Of a stretch of 64,000 nt of DNA, positions 35,639 to 44,273 are shown piece by piece. The stretch's first letter is position 1, and each line of letters opens with the position of its first letter. The notes beneath the pieces were generated by a model. It did no database searches and had not been told where the DNA came from. It worked only from the letters and a program-made list of their open reading frames with translations. This stretch comes from Hahella chejuensis KCTC 2396 (GTDB lineage Bacteria > Pseudomonadota > Gammaproteobacteria > Pseudomonadales > Oleiphilaceae): assembly GCF_000012985.1 (NCBI RefSeq), contig NC_007645.1:4486581-4550580 (forward strand), given 5' to 3'. The translations under genes were made by a program, and so were the position numbers.

Positions 35639-37305
35639 TCATTATCCTCCGGCGCCAGCGTCTTTCCTTCAAACGCCATTTGCAGTCGGGCGTCTCTTCC
35701 GTATACATCCTTACGAAATTGCGCCACGCCGGAGTCATCCATCCAGGCGGTCCAGTACTGCAGATGTACTGGAACCGGGCGCGGTAAACGCAGTGTCGTC
35801 GGTTCTCCCGACGCAAGTATCTTGTCCAGCTCGATGCCTGTTTTTCTCTTGCTGCCGATTAAAGCCGCCGCCAGCTCCAGGGGCCGCTCCAGACGGATGC
35901 AGCCTGAGCTGAAGGCGCGCTGTGATTTGTAGAACAAACTTCTGCTCGGCGTATCGTGAAGATACACATTAAATTCATTGGGAAACATAAACTTGATGCG
36001 TCCTAGTGCATTCATCGGGCCCGCCGCCTGTTGCAGGCGATAGGGGAACTTGCCGCCTTTGACTTCTTCCCAGTTAATGGTTTCCGGGTCCAATGCGGCC
36101 TCTTCCCGTCCCCAGCCTTTGTATACTCTGAAGCCCATTTTGTTGATAAATTCCGGGTCTTCGATGAACCGCTCCAACATATCTTCTTCGGCGATCTGAG
36201 TAGGCACCTCCCATAGCGGGTTCACCACCAGATAAGTCATCAAACCACTGAAGGCTGGCGTGCGCCGGTATGGCTTACCCACCACCACACGCATACTCAA
36301 CTCAGTGCGGCCATGATCAACCAAGTCCAAACGGTAGTCGGCGATGTTCACCACCACATAACGGTCGCCCAGATTCGTTGGCGTCCAGCGACGACGCTCC
36401 AGGTTACTGCGAACTTGTTCGATACGCTCGGAAATGGGCGTATTCAACATCGCCAAGGTTTCCTTTCCTACAATAGCGTCCGGTTTCAAGCCATGACGCT
36501 CCTGGAAAAAGCGGACTGCTTTCACCAGTCCTTCATCAAAAAGGGTTTCATCATCGCCCTCGGAGGTATCGATCACAGGACGCTCCATATCACCGCTGGC
36601 GATCAAGCGACGGCGCAGTTCAATGACTCGCGAATCGGATTGTCCGGGCCGCAATGTCGGGCCATAGGACACCATGGGCCAACCGCCCTGGGCTTCTGTC
36701 TCGCGCAGATCCGTCAGCAGTTGCGACAGACCTTTGTATACTTCCGGCGTCGGCACCATCGCGTTCATGTCCTCCAGCAGGCGATCCTCAGCGAGCGCCT
36801 GATAGAGGCGAGGCGCCAGCTCGCCGGTAGTGCGCTCTTCACGCCAGACAGAGTCAATCGACCTGGGATCAAAGCGGCCGGTCAGACGGTCACTGGACAA
36901 CGCCACCATGGCGTCCGTCAGTAACAGTTCCAGCTCAAATCCGCGTTCAAACGTTTCCGGAGCCGACTGATATTGCCCCAACAACTCTGACAAAATCGCA
37001 GTGTGGTATCTTTGCGAGGGCAATCCTTCCTGGTCGGTATGTTCAAGCATCCTCACCAATGCATAGGCGCGCTCCGTCAAAGTTTCATCCTCAAACCAAA
37101 CAGGCTTATACAGGCTCATGTCGTAAATCTGCCGAACTTCGGCGGGATGCAGCATTTTTTTCTGGGAGGGAAAAGATAATGGCTGGCCGGCGGCGGCCCA
37201 TTCCAACAATTGCGATGGCAAGCCTGCGATGGGGCTCGCCTGGGTCATCGTCACCCACAGGGACAAGATGCAACACCAAGTCCAGCGTGGTAATACAGAC
37301 GTCAC
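35623..37305 (-). CDS. L,D-transpeptidase (YcbB/LdtD-like)
   Basis: A 560-residue exported enzyme that makes 3-3 cross-links in peptidoglycan or attaches lipoprotein. A signal peptide ends at TQASP. An N-terminal scaffold includes YKPVWFEDETLTERAYALV. A PG_binding_1 domain at about 240-300 has VRFFQERHGLKPDAIVGKET. The YkuD domain begins with VVNIADYRLDLVD, and its catalytic segment is HDTPSRSLF through SSGCIRLE, with the His and Cys nucleophile in place. Length and order match LdtD. It runs into the M15 peptidase gene. Confidence 0.93.
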   Translation of the reverse strand: MTSVLPRWTWCCILSLWVTMTQASPIAGLPSQLLEWAAAGQPLSFPSQKKMLHPAEVRQIYDMSLYKPVWFEDETLTERAYALVRMLEHTDQEGLPSQRYHTAILSELLGQYQSAPETFERGFELELLLTDAMVALSSDRLTGRFDPRSIDSVWREERTTGELAPRLYQALAEDRLLEDMNAMVPTPEVYKGLSQLLTDLRETEAQGGWPMVSYGPTLRPGQSDSRVIELRRRLIASGDMERPVIDTSEGDDETLFDEGLVKAVRFFQERHGLKPDAIVGKETLAMLNTPISERIEQVRSNLERRRWTPTNLGDRYVVVNIADYRLDLVDHGRTELSMRVVVGKPYRRTPAFSGLMTYLVVNPLWEVPTQIAEEDMLERFIEDPEFINKMGFRVYKGWGREEAALDPETINWEEVKGGKFPYRLQQAAGPMNALGRIKFMFPNEFNVYLHDTPSRSLFYKSQRAFSSGCIRLERPLELAAALIGSKRKTGIELDKILASGEPTTLRLPRPVPVHLQYWTAWMDDSGVAQFRKDVYGRDARLQMAFEGKTLAPEDNEWLEH

Positions 37306-37421
37306 TTGGTTCTACTCCTTAAGATTCAGCGGTCGTACCAGATAGATATTAAAAACCGGGGCCGGCTTCATAACGGGCGCCATTATAAGCGGTTGTATGA
37401 ATACTATCTATATTAGCTGAA

Positions 37422-38249
37422 TCAGCAGAAGGTCGCCTGGACCTGGCGGGAGGATTCGTCACCCCAGGGAGAAAACCTCAAGGCGACGCGAAAACGTCCT
37501 GTTGCAGAGTCATAATCCCAACGCTCAAGGAGCGTCATACGACGATCCCTTCTTACCAGTATCCGATTGAAAGAATTAGGTTTTCCGCTACGAACACGGG
37601 GCGATGTCGCCGTCCCCGCCTGCATGACGAAAACACCCGACGGGGCCTCTGGGAAGCTTTCCCGCAGAGGTAAAATGAAGGGATAGTGAATGTGGCCGCC
37701 CAGCACCAGATCCACCCCGGCTTCGATCCAGGCTTTCAACGCATATTCACGACCAATGAGAAGGTTTTTCTGGTCGGACGGCAACACCACCTGACAAGGG
37801 TGATGCGCGACTACAACCCGCAGCTTGTCTGGCGCGGAGGCTAAACGGCGCGCCACGGCGTCGGCTCTTTGCGGGCTGATTTCACCGTCCACGTGGCGAT
37901 ATTTATGGGTCGTATTTACGCCCACGATCAGCGCCAGATTGTTCTCAAATTCCGGCTCCAAGTCAGTCCCAAAGATTTCACAATATTTTTTATATGGCGC
38001 CGTCAAACGACTCCAAAGATTAAACAGAGGAATGTCATGATTTCCCGGCACGGCTAAAACGTTATCAGCCTCAATTCGCTCCAAAAAAGCCCGCGCGGCG
38101 GCGAACTGAAGACGGGTGGCGCGCTGAGTGATATCGCCAGAGAACAGAAGCAATTCCGGGCGCATGTCGTTTAGGGTCCGCACCAATGCTTCCTGTACGG
38201 TCCAGTCCTCCGTGCCGAAATGGGGATCAGACAGCTGAATAATCTGCAT
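37422..38249 (-). CDS. Calcineurin-like metallophosphoesterase (CpdA/Icc-like)
   Basis: A 275-residue two-metal phosphoesterase: DPHFG (8-12), GDITQRA, GNHDIPL, AHHPCQV and GGHIHYP supply the five metal-site blocks in order. Relatives hydrolyse cyclic nucleotides, but many others act on different phosphoesters, so the substrate is open. It is six bases after the lipid kinase gene, suggesting co-transcription and possibly a lipid-phosphate context. Confidence 0.88.
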   Translation of the reverse strand: MQIIQLSDPHFGTEDWTVQEALVRTLNDMRPELLLFSGDITQRATRLQFAAARAFLERIEADNVLAVPGNHDIPLFNLWSRLTAPYKKYCEIFGTDLEPEFENNLALIVGVNTTHKYRHVDGEISPQRADAVARRLASAPDKLRVVVAHHPCQVVLPSDQKNLLIGREYALKAWIEAGVDLVLGGHIHYPFILPLRESFPEAPSGVFVMQAGTATSPRVRSGKPNSFNRILVRRDRRMTLLERWDYDSATGRFRVALRFSPWGDESSRQVQATFC

Positions 38250-38255
38250 AACGAA

Positions 38256-39233
38256 TCAGTTGGCGTTTTTCTCTGGGTCCTGCGGGGCCACGAACAGAGC
38301 GGCTCTTGGCAGCGCCCGCATCCTCACGGGCGTCGATACTCTACGAATCTCGCCGTCCACCACCATCCGTAGCGACTTGCGGTGAGAGCTGATTTCCAAT
38401 TCCCGACAAACCATATGCTCATAATATTCAGGGCTCTCCGGCATGCCTAACGCCATGCGCCCCAGCAACCTGATCAAGTGCAGACGCTCCCTGGCTTTAA
38501 GCACAATGGCGACAAAACCCTGATCATCCGCCGCTTTCGCATCCTGCAGATTCAACAGTTCCAATTGCATACGGCTGACGGTGCTAAACAGCAGTGGCGT
38601 ATTGATGGCGCGAGAGAGCCCTTCCGAGGTTAATTTCATCCGTTGCGGCCTGGCCTGGGTCAGGCAGGTCCACACGCCGGACAAAAACGCCACCCAGCGA
38701 AAGCGACCAAAACGCTTCTGATGGGATTCACGCGCTTGGATGATGCGGGGATACAACCCCAAGCTGGCGTTTACCGCAAACAATATGTCGTTGACCTGAT
38801 ACAAAGGGATTGCCTTGACCACGCCATTGAGCGCAACATCCAAAGCCTCCGCAAAGTTCTCCGGCAATTTGTGTTCTTTCGCAAACAGGTTGAAGGTGCC
38901 GCCAGGAACAACAGCGAAGGTCACCCCCTGCTCCAAAATGTGGGGCAAGGCGGCGTTAATCGTTCCGTCTCCGCCAACCAGAACCAGCACCGCCTGATTC
39001 TCCTTGGCTTCCTGCGCCGCCCTGCGGATGGTTTCCTGCAAACCGAGGCCCTGACGAATGCTGTGCGTGGACAATATCCTTTCTCTCACACTGGCCGGAG
39101 CTGACTGCAACTGGGCCATTGAATCTCCCGAACGCCCTTTGCCGGAACCGAGGTTAACCAGCATCACTAGCTTACGCTCTCTCGTGTGAACGATGTGTCT
39201 TTTGATTTCAGCTACTTGCATAGTGGTTACCAT
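38256..39233 (-). CDS. Diacylglycerol kinase family lipid kinase
   Basis: A 325-residue DAGK_cat protein. The ATP-binding motif is VLVGGDGTINAALP, with the upstream phosphate-binding LVNLGSGKGRS and later VVPGGTFNLFAKE. Relatives include YegS and sphingosine kinases. Two nearby Met codons (39233 and 39221) could start it and no clear ribosome site decides. The downstream phosphoesterase is six bases away. Confidence 0.88.
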   Translation of the reverse strand: MVTTMQVAEIKRHIVHTRERKLVMLVNLGSGKGRSGDSMAQLQSAPASVRERILSTHSIRQGLGLQETIRRAAQEAKENQAVLVLVGGDGTINAALPHILEQGVTFAVVPGGTFNLFAKEHKLPENFAEALDVALNGVVKAIPLYQVNDILFAVNASLGLYPRIIQARESHQKRFGRFRWVAFLSGVWTCLTQARPQRMKLTSEGLSRAINTPLLFSTVSRMQLELLNLQDAKAADDQGFVAIVLKARERLHLIRLLGRMALGMPESPEYYEHMVCRELEISSHRKSLRMVVDGEIRRVSTPVRMRALPRAALFVAPQDPEKNAN

Positions 39234-39283
39234 TCATAGCGCCAACATTACGCTTCCTAAAAGCTCCGTTATTCAAAACTTTC

Positions 39284-39367
39284 TATCAACATGGCGATGA
39301 TACTGGCATGTTGATAATCAGGCGCATGGATGCGCCTGTGCGACGCCTGGCCGCGGGATTAATAACC
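39284..39367 (+). repeat. Modular multi-hairpin intergenic repeat, copy 2 (short form)
   Basis: Hairpin A is TATCAACATG/CATGTTGATA (39284-39316), a perfect 10-bp stem around a loop nearly identical to copy 1. Hairpin B CAGGCGCAT-GG-ATGCGCCTG (39319-39338) is identical. Hairpin C is degenerate (39339-39355). Hairpins D and E are missing. The right end ATTAATAACC is the exact inverse of the left end of copy 1, so this looks like an internal deletion form with intact termini. It is 50 bases upstream of the lipid kinase start. Confidence 0.75.
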
Positions 39368-39457
39368 GCCATCAAAAAGGGCCGCCGATCAGCTCGATTA
39401 CGAGTTCATCGGCGGCCCCACTCCGCCAGGACTCTACTACTACAGCTTCAATGGGGC

Positions 39458-39661
39458 TCAGCAATCCTGGTCTCTCGCGTTAACGCCCTCTTTGACACTT
39501 TCACAAGTGTCCTCCAGCCGGTTACCCGCATCGGTTAAAGCTCTATCTACTTCTTCGCCGATTTGCTCCGCTTCGCCATCGTCCGCATCACACGCGGTCA
39601 GTGAAAAAGCCAATGGAGCGGCTATAATCATCGCTTTCAACAGGTCGGTGAATGTATTCAT
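39458..39661 (-). CDS. Small entericidin-like lipoprotein
   Basis: A 67-residue predicted lipoprotein. A hydrophobic signal AMIIAAPLAFSL runs into the lipobox LTAC. The mature part is short, acidic and Cys-containing: AGNRLEDTCESVKEGVNARDQDC, read here in two halves around the Cys. That pattern is like entericidin-type small envelope proteins. GAGGAG lies six bases before the ATG at 39661, which I prefer over 39667. Role: probably envelope stress; not provable. Confidence 0.7.
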   Translation of the reverse strand: MNTFTDLLKAMIIAAPLAFSLTACDADDGEAEQIGEEVDRALTDAGNRLEDTCESVKEGVNARDQDC

Positions 39662-39744
39662 CGTCATCTCCTCGTTTCCTAACAGTTGTTTTATTTCATT
39701 GGCGGCGACCGACCGCTGCCTTTCCTCTCATTCTCAAGACATCT

Positions 39745-39915
39745 CTATAATCGGTTTCTGCGAAACCCTCCGGCGATGATGCTGATCACGAAAAGCACCA
39801 GGAAGATAACGAACAGTATTTGCGCAATGTCGGCAGTCGCCGCTGCAATGCCGGTAAATCCAAGTACGCCCGCTACCAGCGCTACGACAAAAAATACAAT
39901 TGACCAATACAACAT
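39745..39915 (-). CDS. DUF1328 (YtjA-type) small membrane protein
   Basis: A 56-residue protein: [20 protein letters not shown], then [20 protein letters not shown] and a short basic end RRNRL. This is the full two-helix DUF1328 pattern, including the AGVLGF and GIA blocks. AGAAAGGAT precedes the ATG. The function is unknown; the family is widespread in proteobacteria and often stress-induced. It is 83 bases upstream of the small lipoprotein on the same strand, perhaps one envelope-stress unit. Confidence 0.9.
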   Translation of the reverse strand: MLYWSIVFFVVALVAGVLGFTGIAAATADIAQILFVIFLVLFVISIIAGGFRRNRL

Positions 39916-40330
39916 ATCCTTTCTCCTTACTTGTTTCCGAACTCAACAGGGAACAGTCATAACTTGGACCAACTCACATTTTTATGTTAAATATCAACAT
40001 TTTAAGAATTTAATAAGGCTTTAACAGAGTAAGTGAGGCAAGGCGATCACATGTAAAGCTTACAAACCCACTGCAATTATGGGTGAAGTGCGGGAACCCC
40101 ATGATCATGGGCCTGAGAAAGCATTACCAAACGCGAGCAACCGCATTCAGCGGCGGGCTGAATAGCTCTAAGCGCTGGCGACAGGAGTGCAGGAAGAGAA
40201 ATGGCGTGTAGAAAAAGGCGGGACCGTCTGCGGTCACTAACAGACGGCCCCTATAGCAGAACCGGACTAACGTTCGGAACGGCTAATAAGGCGCAGCCCG
40301 AAGGCTGCGAAATCACTTTCTAAGGGGGGA
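39916..40330. other. Gene-free stretch downstream of fpr
   Basis: 415 bases without a supported gene. It holds a CCATGATCATGG palindrome near 40100, a CCGTCTG/CAGACGG hairpin with a 10-base loop (40224-40247), and the likely fpr terminator at 40292-40309. The 39916-40030 part is AT-rich and should carry the promoter of the DUF1328 gene. Confidence 0.5.
40292..40309 (-). terminator. Probable terminator of fpr
   Basis: On the minus strand CGCAGCC-TTCG-GGCTGCG with an extra-stable TTCG tetraloop, 21 bases after the fpr stop, followed by CCTTATT. The T tract is short, so confidence is moderate. Confidence 0.6.
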
Positions 40331-41116
40331 TCAGCTTTCGACGAACGCCCGCTCAATGACATAGTGTCCGAGATCGCCTTGACGGGCTTCAGTGAAGCCG
40401 CGGGAATCAAGAATGGAGCAGGTGTCTTTCAACATACTGGGGCTGCCGCATACCATGAAACGATCGTGTTCGGGGTCCATTGCAGGCAGACCAAGATCAG
40501 AGAACAACTTACCGCTTTCCATCAGGTCAGTGATACGCCCCTGAGTAGGGTAGTCTTCACGGGTGACCGTGGGATAATAAATCAGCTTTTCTTGCACCAG
40601 TTCACCGAAAAACTCGTTCTGCGGCAGTTCGTCGCGAATCAGCTCCTGATAAGCCAGCTCGGAAACATAACGCACGCCATGAGTCAGAATGACTTTGTCA
40701 AAACGCTCATAGGTTTCCGGGTCTTTGATAATGCTCATGAACGGAGCCAGACCGGTGCCGGTGCTGATCAGGTATAAATTGCGCCCTGGCAACAGATGGT
40801 CCACGACCAGAGTGCCAGTAGGCTTGCGGCTCATGATGATTTCATCGCCGACGCTGATTTTCTGTAAACGGGAAGTCAAAGGACCATCCGGCACTTTGAT
40901 GCTGAAGAACTCCAGCTCTTCCTCGTAGTTGGCGCTGGCGATACTGTAGGCGCGCATCAACGGACGACCGCTGTCTTGCTCCAGGCCAATCATAATAAAA
41001 TGTCCGTTTTTAAAACGGAAAGACGGATCGCGACTAGTGGTAAAGCTAAACAGAGTGTCGTTCCAATGACGCACGCTGGTGACCGTTTCTTTACGCATTC
41101 CTGACATAATCTGCAT
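40331..41116 (-). CDS. fpr: Ferredoxin/flavodoxin-NADP(+) reductase
   Basis: A 261-residue FAD enzyme of the bacterial Fpr group, passing electrons between NADPH and ferredoxin or flavodoxin. FAD contacts are in RAYSIAS, the NADP site in LISTGTGLAPFMSII, and the C-terminal VCGSPSMLKDTCSIL and GHYVIERAFVE are typical. AGGAG lies five bases before the ATG at 41116; Met4 is an alternative start. Divergent from a LysR gene, the same arrangement as fpr-finR in pseudomonads, where FinR activates fpr under oxidative stress. Confidence 0.95.
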   Translation of the reverse strand: MQIMSGMRKETVTSVRHWNDTLFSFTTSRDPSFRFKNGHFIMIGLEQDSGRPLMRAYSIASANYEEELEFFSIKVPDGPLTSRLQKISVGDEIIMSRKPTGTLVVDHLLPGRNLYLISTGTGLAPFMSIIKDPETYERFDKVILTHGVRYVSELAYQELIRDELPQNEFFGELVQEKLIYYPTVTREDYPTQGRITDLMESGKLFSDLGLPAMDPEHDRFMVCGSPSMLKDTCSILDSRGFTEARQGDLGHYVIERAFVES

Positions 41117-41222
41117 TGACTCCTGATAAAGGCGCTAAAGTTTTCATTGATCGATATTTAACCCGAGTATAATCTATCTGTAAAACAGGATTATTCAATA
41201 ACTCTTATCGGATTTATCGATA
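41117..41222. promoter_or_regulatory. fpr/finR divergent promoter region
   Basis: An AT-rich 106-base region. It contains ATCGATAT near 41142 and TTATCGATAA running into the LysR start codon (41214-41223), related sequences at both ends that could be half-sites for the LysR protein. TATAATC at about 41169 resembles a -10 box for one of the genes. The binding assignment is inference. Confidence 0.4.
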
Positions 41223-42104
41223 ATGCACTACACCCTGCGACAATTGGAAATATTTCTGGCCGCGGCGCACTTCGAAAACATCACCCAGGCCGCCAAAAGC
41301 CTGTCCATGTCTCAATCCGCCGCCAGCGACGCGCTGCGCAATCTGGAATCCCAATTCAATATTCAATTGTTCGACCGCATCGGCAAAAGCCTCCAGCTCA
41401 ACGAACTGGGACGCATGCTGCGTCCCCGGGTGGAGGCGTTGATAGAACGCGCTCGCGACCTGGAGTTGGACTTTCAACAGCATACGGATATCGGATCACT
41501 GAAAGTGGGCGCCACGCTGTCCATCGGTAATTATCTGGCGGTCAGCATCATGGCGGATTTCATGCAGCAACATCCCGGCGCCAAGGTATCCCTGGAGGTG
41601 GCCAATACCACCACTATCGCAGGCAAGGTGCTTAATTTTGAATTAGATGTGGGTTTGGTGGAAGGGGAAATCAATCACAATGAACTGGAAGTGATTCCCT
41701 GGCGCGACGATGAGCTGAAAATCTTCTGCGCTCCCGACCACCCGCTGGCGCAGAAGAAACTGCTGGACGACGAAGATCTGGTGCGCGCCCACTGGATATT
41801 AAGAGAGCGGGGATCAGGAACGCGACAGGCCTTCGAGTGGGCCATGCATGGCATTCTTCCTGACCTCAAAGTCTCTATCGAATTGCAGCACACGGAGGCG
41901 ATCAAGCGCGCGGTGGAGGCGAAGCTGGGGATCGGCTGTCTGTCGCGGGTAACGCTGGTGGACGCATTCAAACGCGGCAGTCTGGCGCCGCTGGAGGCGC
42001 CGCATCGAAACTTCCAGCGCCGCTTCTACTTTATTCTGCATAAAGAAAAATACCGCAGCGCCGGTATCGACAACTGGCTGGAGTTATGTCCCCAACTTAC
42101 CTGA
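41223..42104 (+). CDS. finR: LysR-family regulator, FinR-like
   Basis: A 293-residue LysR regulator. The N-terminal winged helix is LRQLEIFLAAAHFENITQAAKSL with the recognition helix SQSAASDALRNLE. The effector domain starts near LKVGATLSIGNYLA. A close fit to FinR/CysB-like LysR proteins; the name rests on its divergent position next to fpr. It probably senses redox state and activates fpr. Confidence 0.85.
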   Translation: MHYTLRQLEIFLAAAHFENITQAAKSLSMSQSAASDALRNLESQFNIQLFDRIGKSLQLNELGRMLRPRVEALIERARDLELDFQQHTDIGSLKVGATLSIGNYLAVSIMADFMQQHPGAKVSLEVANTTTIAGKVLNFELDVGLVEGEINHNELEVIPWRDDELKIFCAPDHPLAQKKLLDDEDLVRAHWILRERGSGTRQAFEWAMHGILPDLKVSIELQHTEAIKRAVEAKLGIGCLSRVTLVDAFKRGSLAPLEAPHRNFQRRFYFILHKEKYRSAGIDNWLELCPQLT

Positions 42105-42121
42105 TATGGACAGGAAGCGCC

Positions 42122-42634
42122 TCAGGTGAAGTTAACGCCATACAAAAACAAGTCGGCATCGTCATTGGGAAGTCGGGTGGTCTTCTCCAACGCCATGCCG
42201 ATTTTCTCCAACAACCGGATCGAGCTGGCGTTGCTCTGGTCCACAATGCCGACAATGCGGTTCATTCCCAGTTTGGCTGCGCCAAAGTCCAGCACCGCCT
42301 TGGCCGCCTCGAAGGCGTATCCTTGCGAACGAAATTGCGGCATGAAAGCGAATCCGATATCCACGTCATCCAGTCCATCCCGTTTGATCAAACCACACAT
42401 GCCTACTGGAACTCTATCTTGCTTAAGCTCAACCAGATAGAGCCCGAATCCTTCCCTTTCGTACATCGCCAACGGGCCAGTCTGGATATACTGGCGAGCG
42501 CCCTCCAGCGTTCTTATCCCACGGTCGCCGATAAAGCGTATCCATGATGGGTCGTTCAACAGCGCCAGAATGAAATGGTCATCCTCCAGCCGCAGCCAAC
42601 GGAGCGTTAAACGTTCTGTCTCCAATACCTTCAT
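42122..42634 (-). CDS. GNAT acetyltransferase (RimJ/RimL type)
   Basis: A 170-residue GNAT of the Acetyltransf_3 group. It begins LETERLTLRWLRLEDDHFIL, as in RimJ/RimL-like enzymes, with DIGFAFMPQFRSQGYAFEAA as the acetyl-CoA site and NASSIRLLEKIGMALE as motif B. Substrate unknown. Converges on finR. Confidence 0.9.
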   Translation of the reverse strand: MKVLETERLTLRWLRLEDDHFILALLNDPSWIRFIGDRGIRTLEGARQYIQTGPLAMYEREGFGLYLVELKQDRVPVGMCGLIKRDGLDDVDIGFAFMPQFRSQGYAFEAAKAVLDFGAAKLGMNRIVGIVDQSNASSIRLLEKIGMALEKTTRLPNDDADLFLYGVNFT

Positions 42635-42753
42635 GCTTATAACCGCCTGTTTATTAATTATTCTATCCAGATTCTTTCAACGTCCGGCCAATAACGCCCT
42701 GCGTCTAGCGTTTTGCCCAGCCAAATAACAAGTCAGCGCACTGCTCAATGACA

Positions 42754-43203
42754 CTATTGGACACTGCCCAGAACCTTTTCCACCCACTCTGGATCGTCAG
42801 GAGTCACGATAACGGAACGACATCCCTGACGCTCACACTCAATTCCCACTCCAGGCAAATCGTCAATCATCAAATCAATGCCAAACAGCCTGGGGGCCTT
42901 GCTGAAGCGCGAATAACGCTGATTGGCGGCGACCGCTTCACGGTGATCATCCTGGTTGACCACCTCCCCTATTCTCACGCCCCACAAACGAAACCAGGCC
43001 TTAACGAACCAAGGTTTACGCAGAGAGGTGGTATATATCCAGATTTCATGATCTTTGGCCAGAGTCTGCATGAGCGTCGGCGCGCCTGTGCGCATGGCTT
43101 CACGGAACCATAGTCCTGCTGGCGGCCCAAGTCGACGCTCCCCAACCGCAAAGGGACCCGTAGTGGGGATCAAGGTGTCGTCCAGATCAAATGCTATACG
43201 CAC
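42754..43203 (-). CDS. HAD-like phosphatase
   Basis: A 149-residue HAD protein with the nucleophile motif AFDLDDTLIPTTG, motif II IYTTSLRK and late acidic residues in IDDLPGVG. It lacks a large cap, so it may act on macromolecular or bulky substrates; some 5'-nucleotidase-like proteins look similar. Its ATG is one base after the AraC gene stop on the same strand, so the two are likely co-expressed. Confidence 0.85.
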   Translation of the reverse strand: MRIAFDLDDTLIPTTGPFAVGERRLGPPAGLWFREAMRTGAPTLMQTLAKDHEIWIYTTSLRKPWFVKAWFRLWGVRIGEVVNQDDHREAVAANQRYSRFSKAPRLFGIDLMIDDLPGVGIECERQGCRSVIVTPDDPEWVEKVLGSVQ

Positions 43204-43204
43204 G

Positions 43205-44071
43205 TCATTGCCCCGCTGCAGTAAAACGTTTGCGAAACCCTTGCGGGGTCACGCCTTTATGCTTCTTGAACAGACGATTGAAGTTAGAAAGATTATTAAA
43301 CCCGGTCTGTTCCGCGATGAGCGCTATCGGCGCTGCGGTATTGATCAATTTTGAGCAGGCCTGCCCCAGGCGTATCTGGGTCAAATACTGATTAAAGCTT
43401 TGATTCATATGCTTGCTGAAAAAACGACTGAACTTGCTGACGCTCATGTTGTGTCGTCGCGCCATATCTTCGATTGTTAACTTGTCTGCAAACGCCAGAT
43501 GGGCGCAGTCCAAAATGCCGTCCAGAATATCCTGCTCACGGCGACTGGTCGTCCCGGTACAAAAGTTCGCGGAAGCCAGAGGAGTATGCGGTATTTGAGC
43601 CAACCCACCGAGCAACGAGAGTAAGGTCAGCAAACGCTCTTTAGGACCCTGCGTCGGCAGTGCGGTAAACAGACGCTCCACCGATGCATGGTCTGTTGGC
43701 GAAAAAGTTAAGCCCCGCCGGCTCTGCTTCAGTATGTCGCCGACATCGCCGTACTCTGGAAAATTCTCCAGCAAGCGGTCCACCCACTGCTGATTAAACC
43801 ACAGCACGTAGACCGTGTGCGGCTTGTCTTCGTCAGGCCGTTGCGAGGAGCGCCAGCTATGGGGCAAGTTCGGACCTATCAACACCAGATCGCCGGATTC
43901 ATAGCGGTCTACATGATCGCCCACATAACGTTGACCGGCGCTGTTCAGGGTGTAGGTGAGTTCGTATTCGGGATGGTAATGCCACTGGAACGGCAGCTCA
44001 TCTAACTGACGCAGAAAAAAGCGCCAGGACGCGTCCTCCGGATATCTGACTTTTTCATATAGCGCTTTCAT
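43205..44071 (-). CDS. AraC-family regulator with cupin sensor domain
   Basis: A 288-residue regulator. An N-terminal cupin has FQWHYHPEYELTYTL, YESGDLVLIGPNLPHSW. The C-terminal double helix-turn-helix has LTIEDMARRHNMSVSKFSRFF and IALIAEQTGFNNLSNFNRLFKK, followed by TPQGFR. Divergent from the PhyH-type dioxygenase gene, which it probably controls, perhaps through the paired sites in the shared upstream region. Confidence 0.92.
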   Translation of the reverse strand: MKALYEKVRYPEDASWRFFLRQLDELPFQWHYHPEYELTYTLNSAGQRYVGDHVDRYESGDLVLIGPNLPHSWRSSQRPDEDKPHTVYVLWFNQQWVDRLLENFPEYGDVGDILKQSRRGLTFSPTDHASVERLFTALPTQGPKERLLTLLSLLGGLAQIPHTPLASANFCTGTTSRREQDILDGILDCAHLAFADKLTIEDMARRHNMSVSKFSRFFSKHMNQSFNQYLTQIRLGQACSKLINTAAPIALIAEQTGFNNLSNFNRLFKKHKGVTPQGFRKRFTAAGQ

Positions 44072-44124
44072 AGCCTTTCACCGCATTGCCGAACTGTTGC
44101 GCTATCATCGCCAATCGACTGCGC

Positions 44125-44165
44125 CAGTCATACTATTACGGCCATATACTCCCACAGAATGACTG
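44125..44165. promoter_or_regulatory. Candidate AraC-type operator
   Basis: CAGTCAT (44125-44131) and its inverse ATGACTG (44159-44165) are separated by 27 bases. They lie between the AraC-family gene and the dioxygenase gene, about 110 bases before the dioxygenase start. A CATACT-type sequence recurs between them. Symmetry and position suggest a regulator site; not demonstrated. Confidence 0.35.
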
Positions 44166-44273
44166 AAAAGTATCATTCTCCGCTCTATTTTCACAACCAG
44201 CCCCTGATTACGCCAAGCAGAATAACTCTGTTCCCAACCAGCATCAGCGTAGGCAAGAACAGGAGACAACAAT

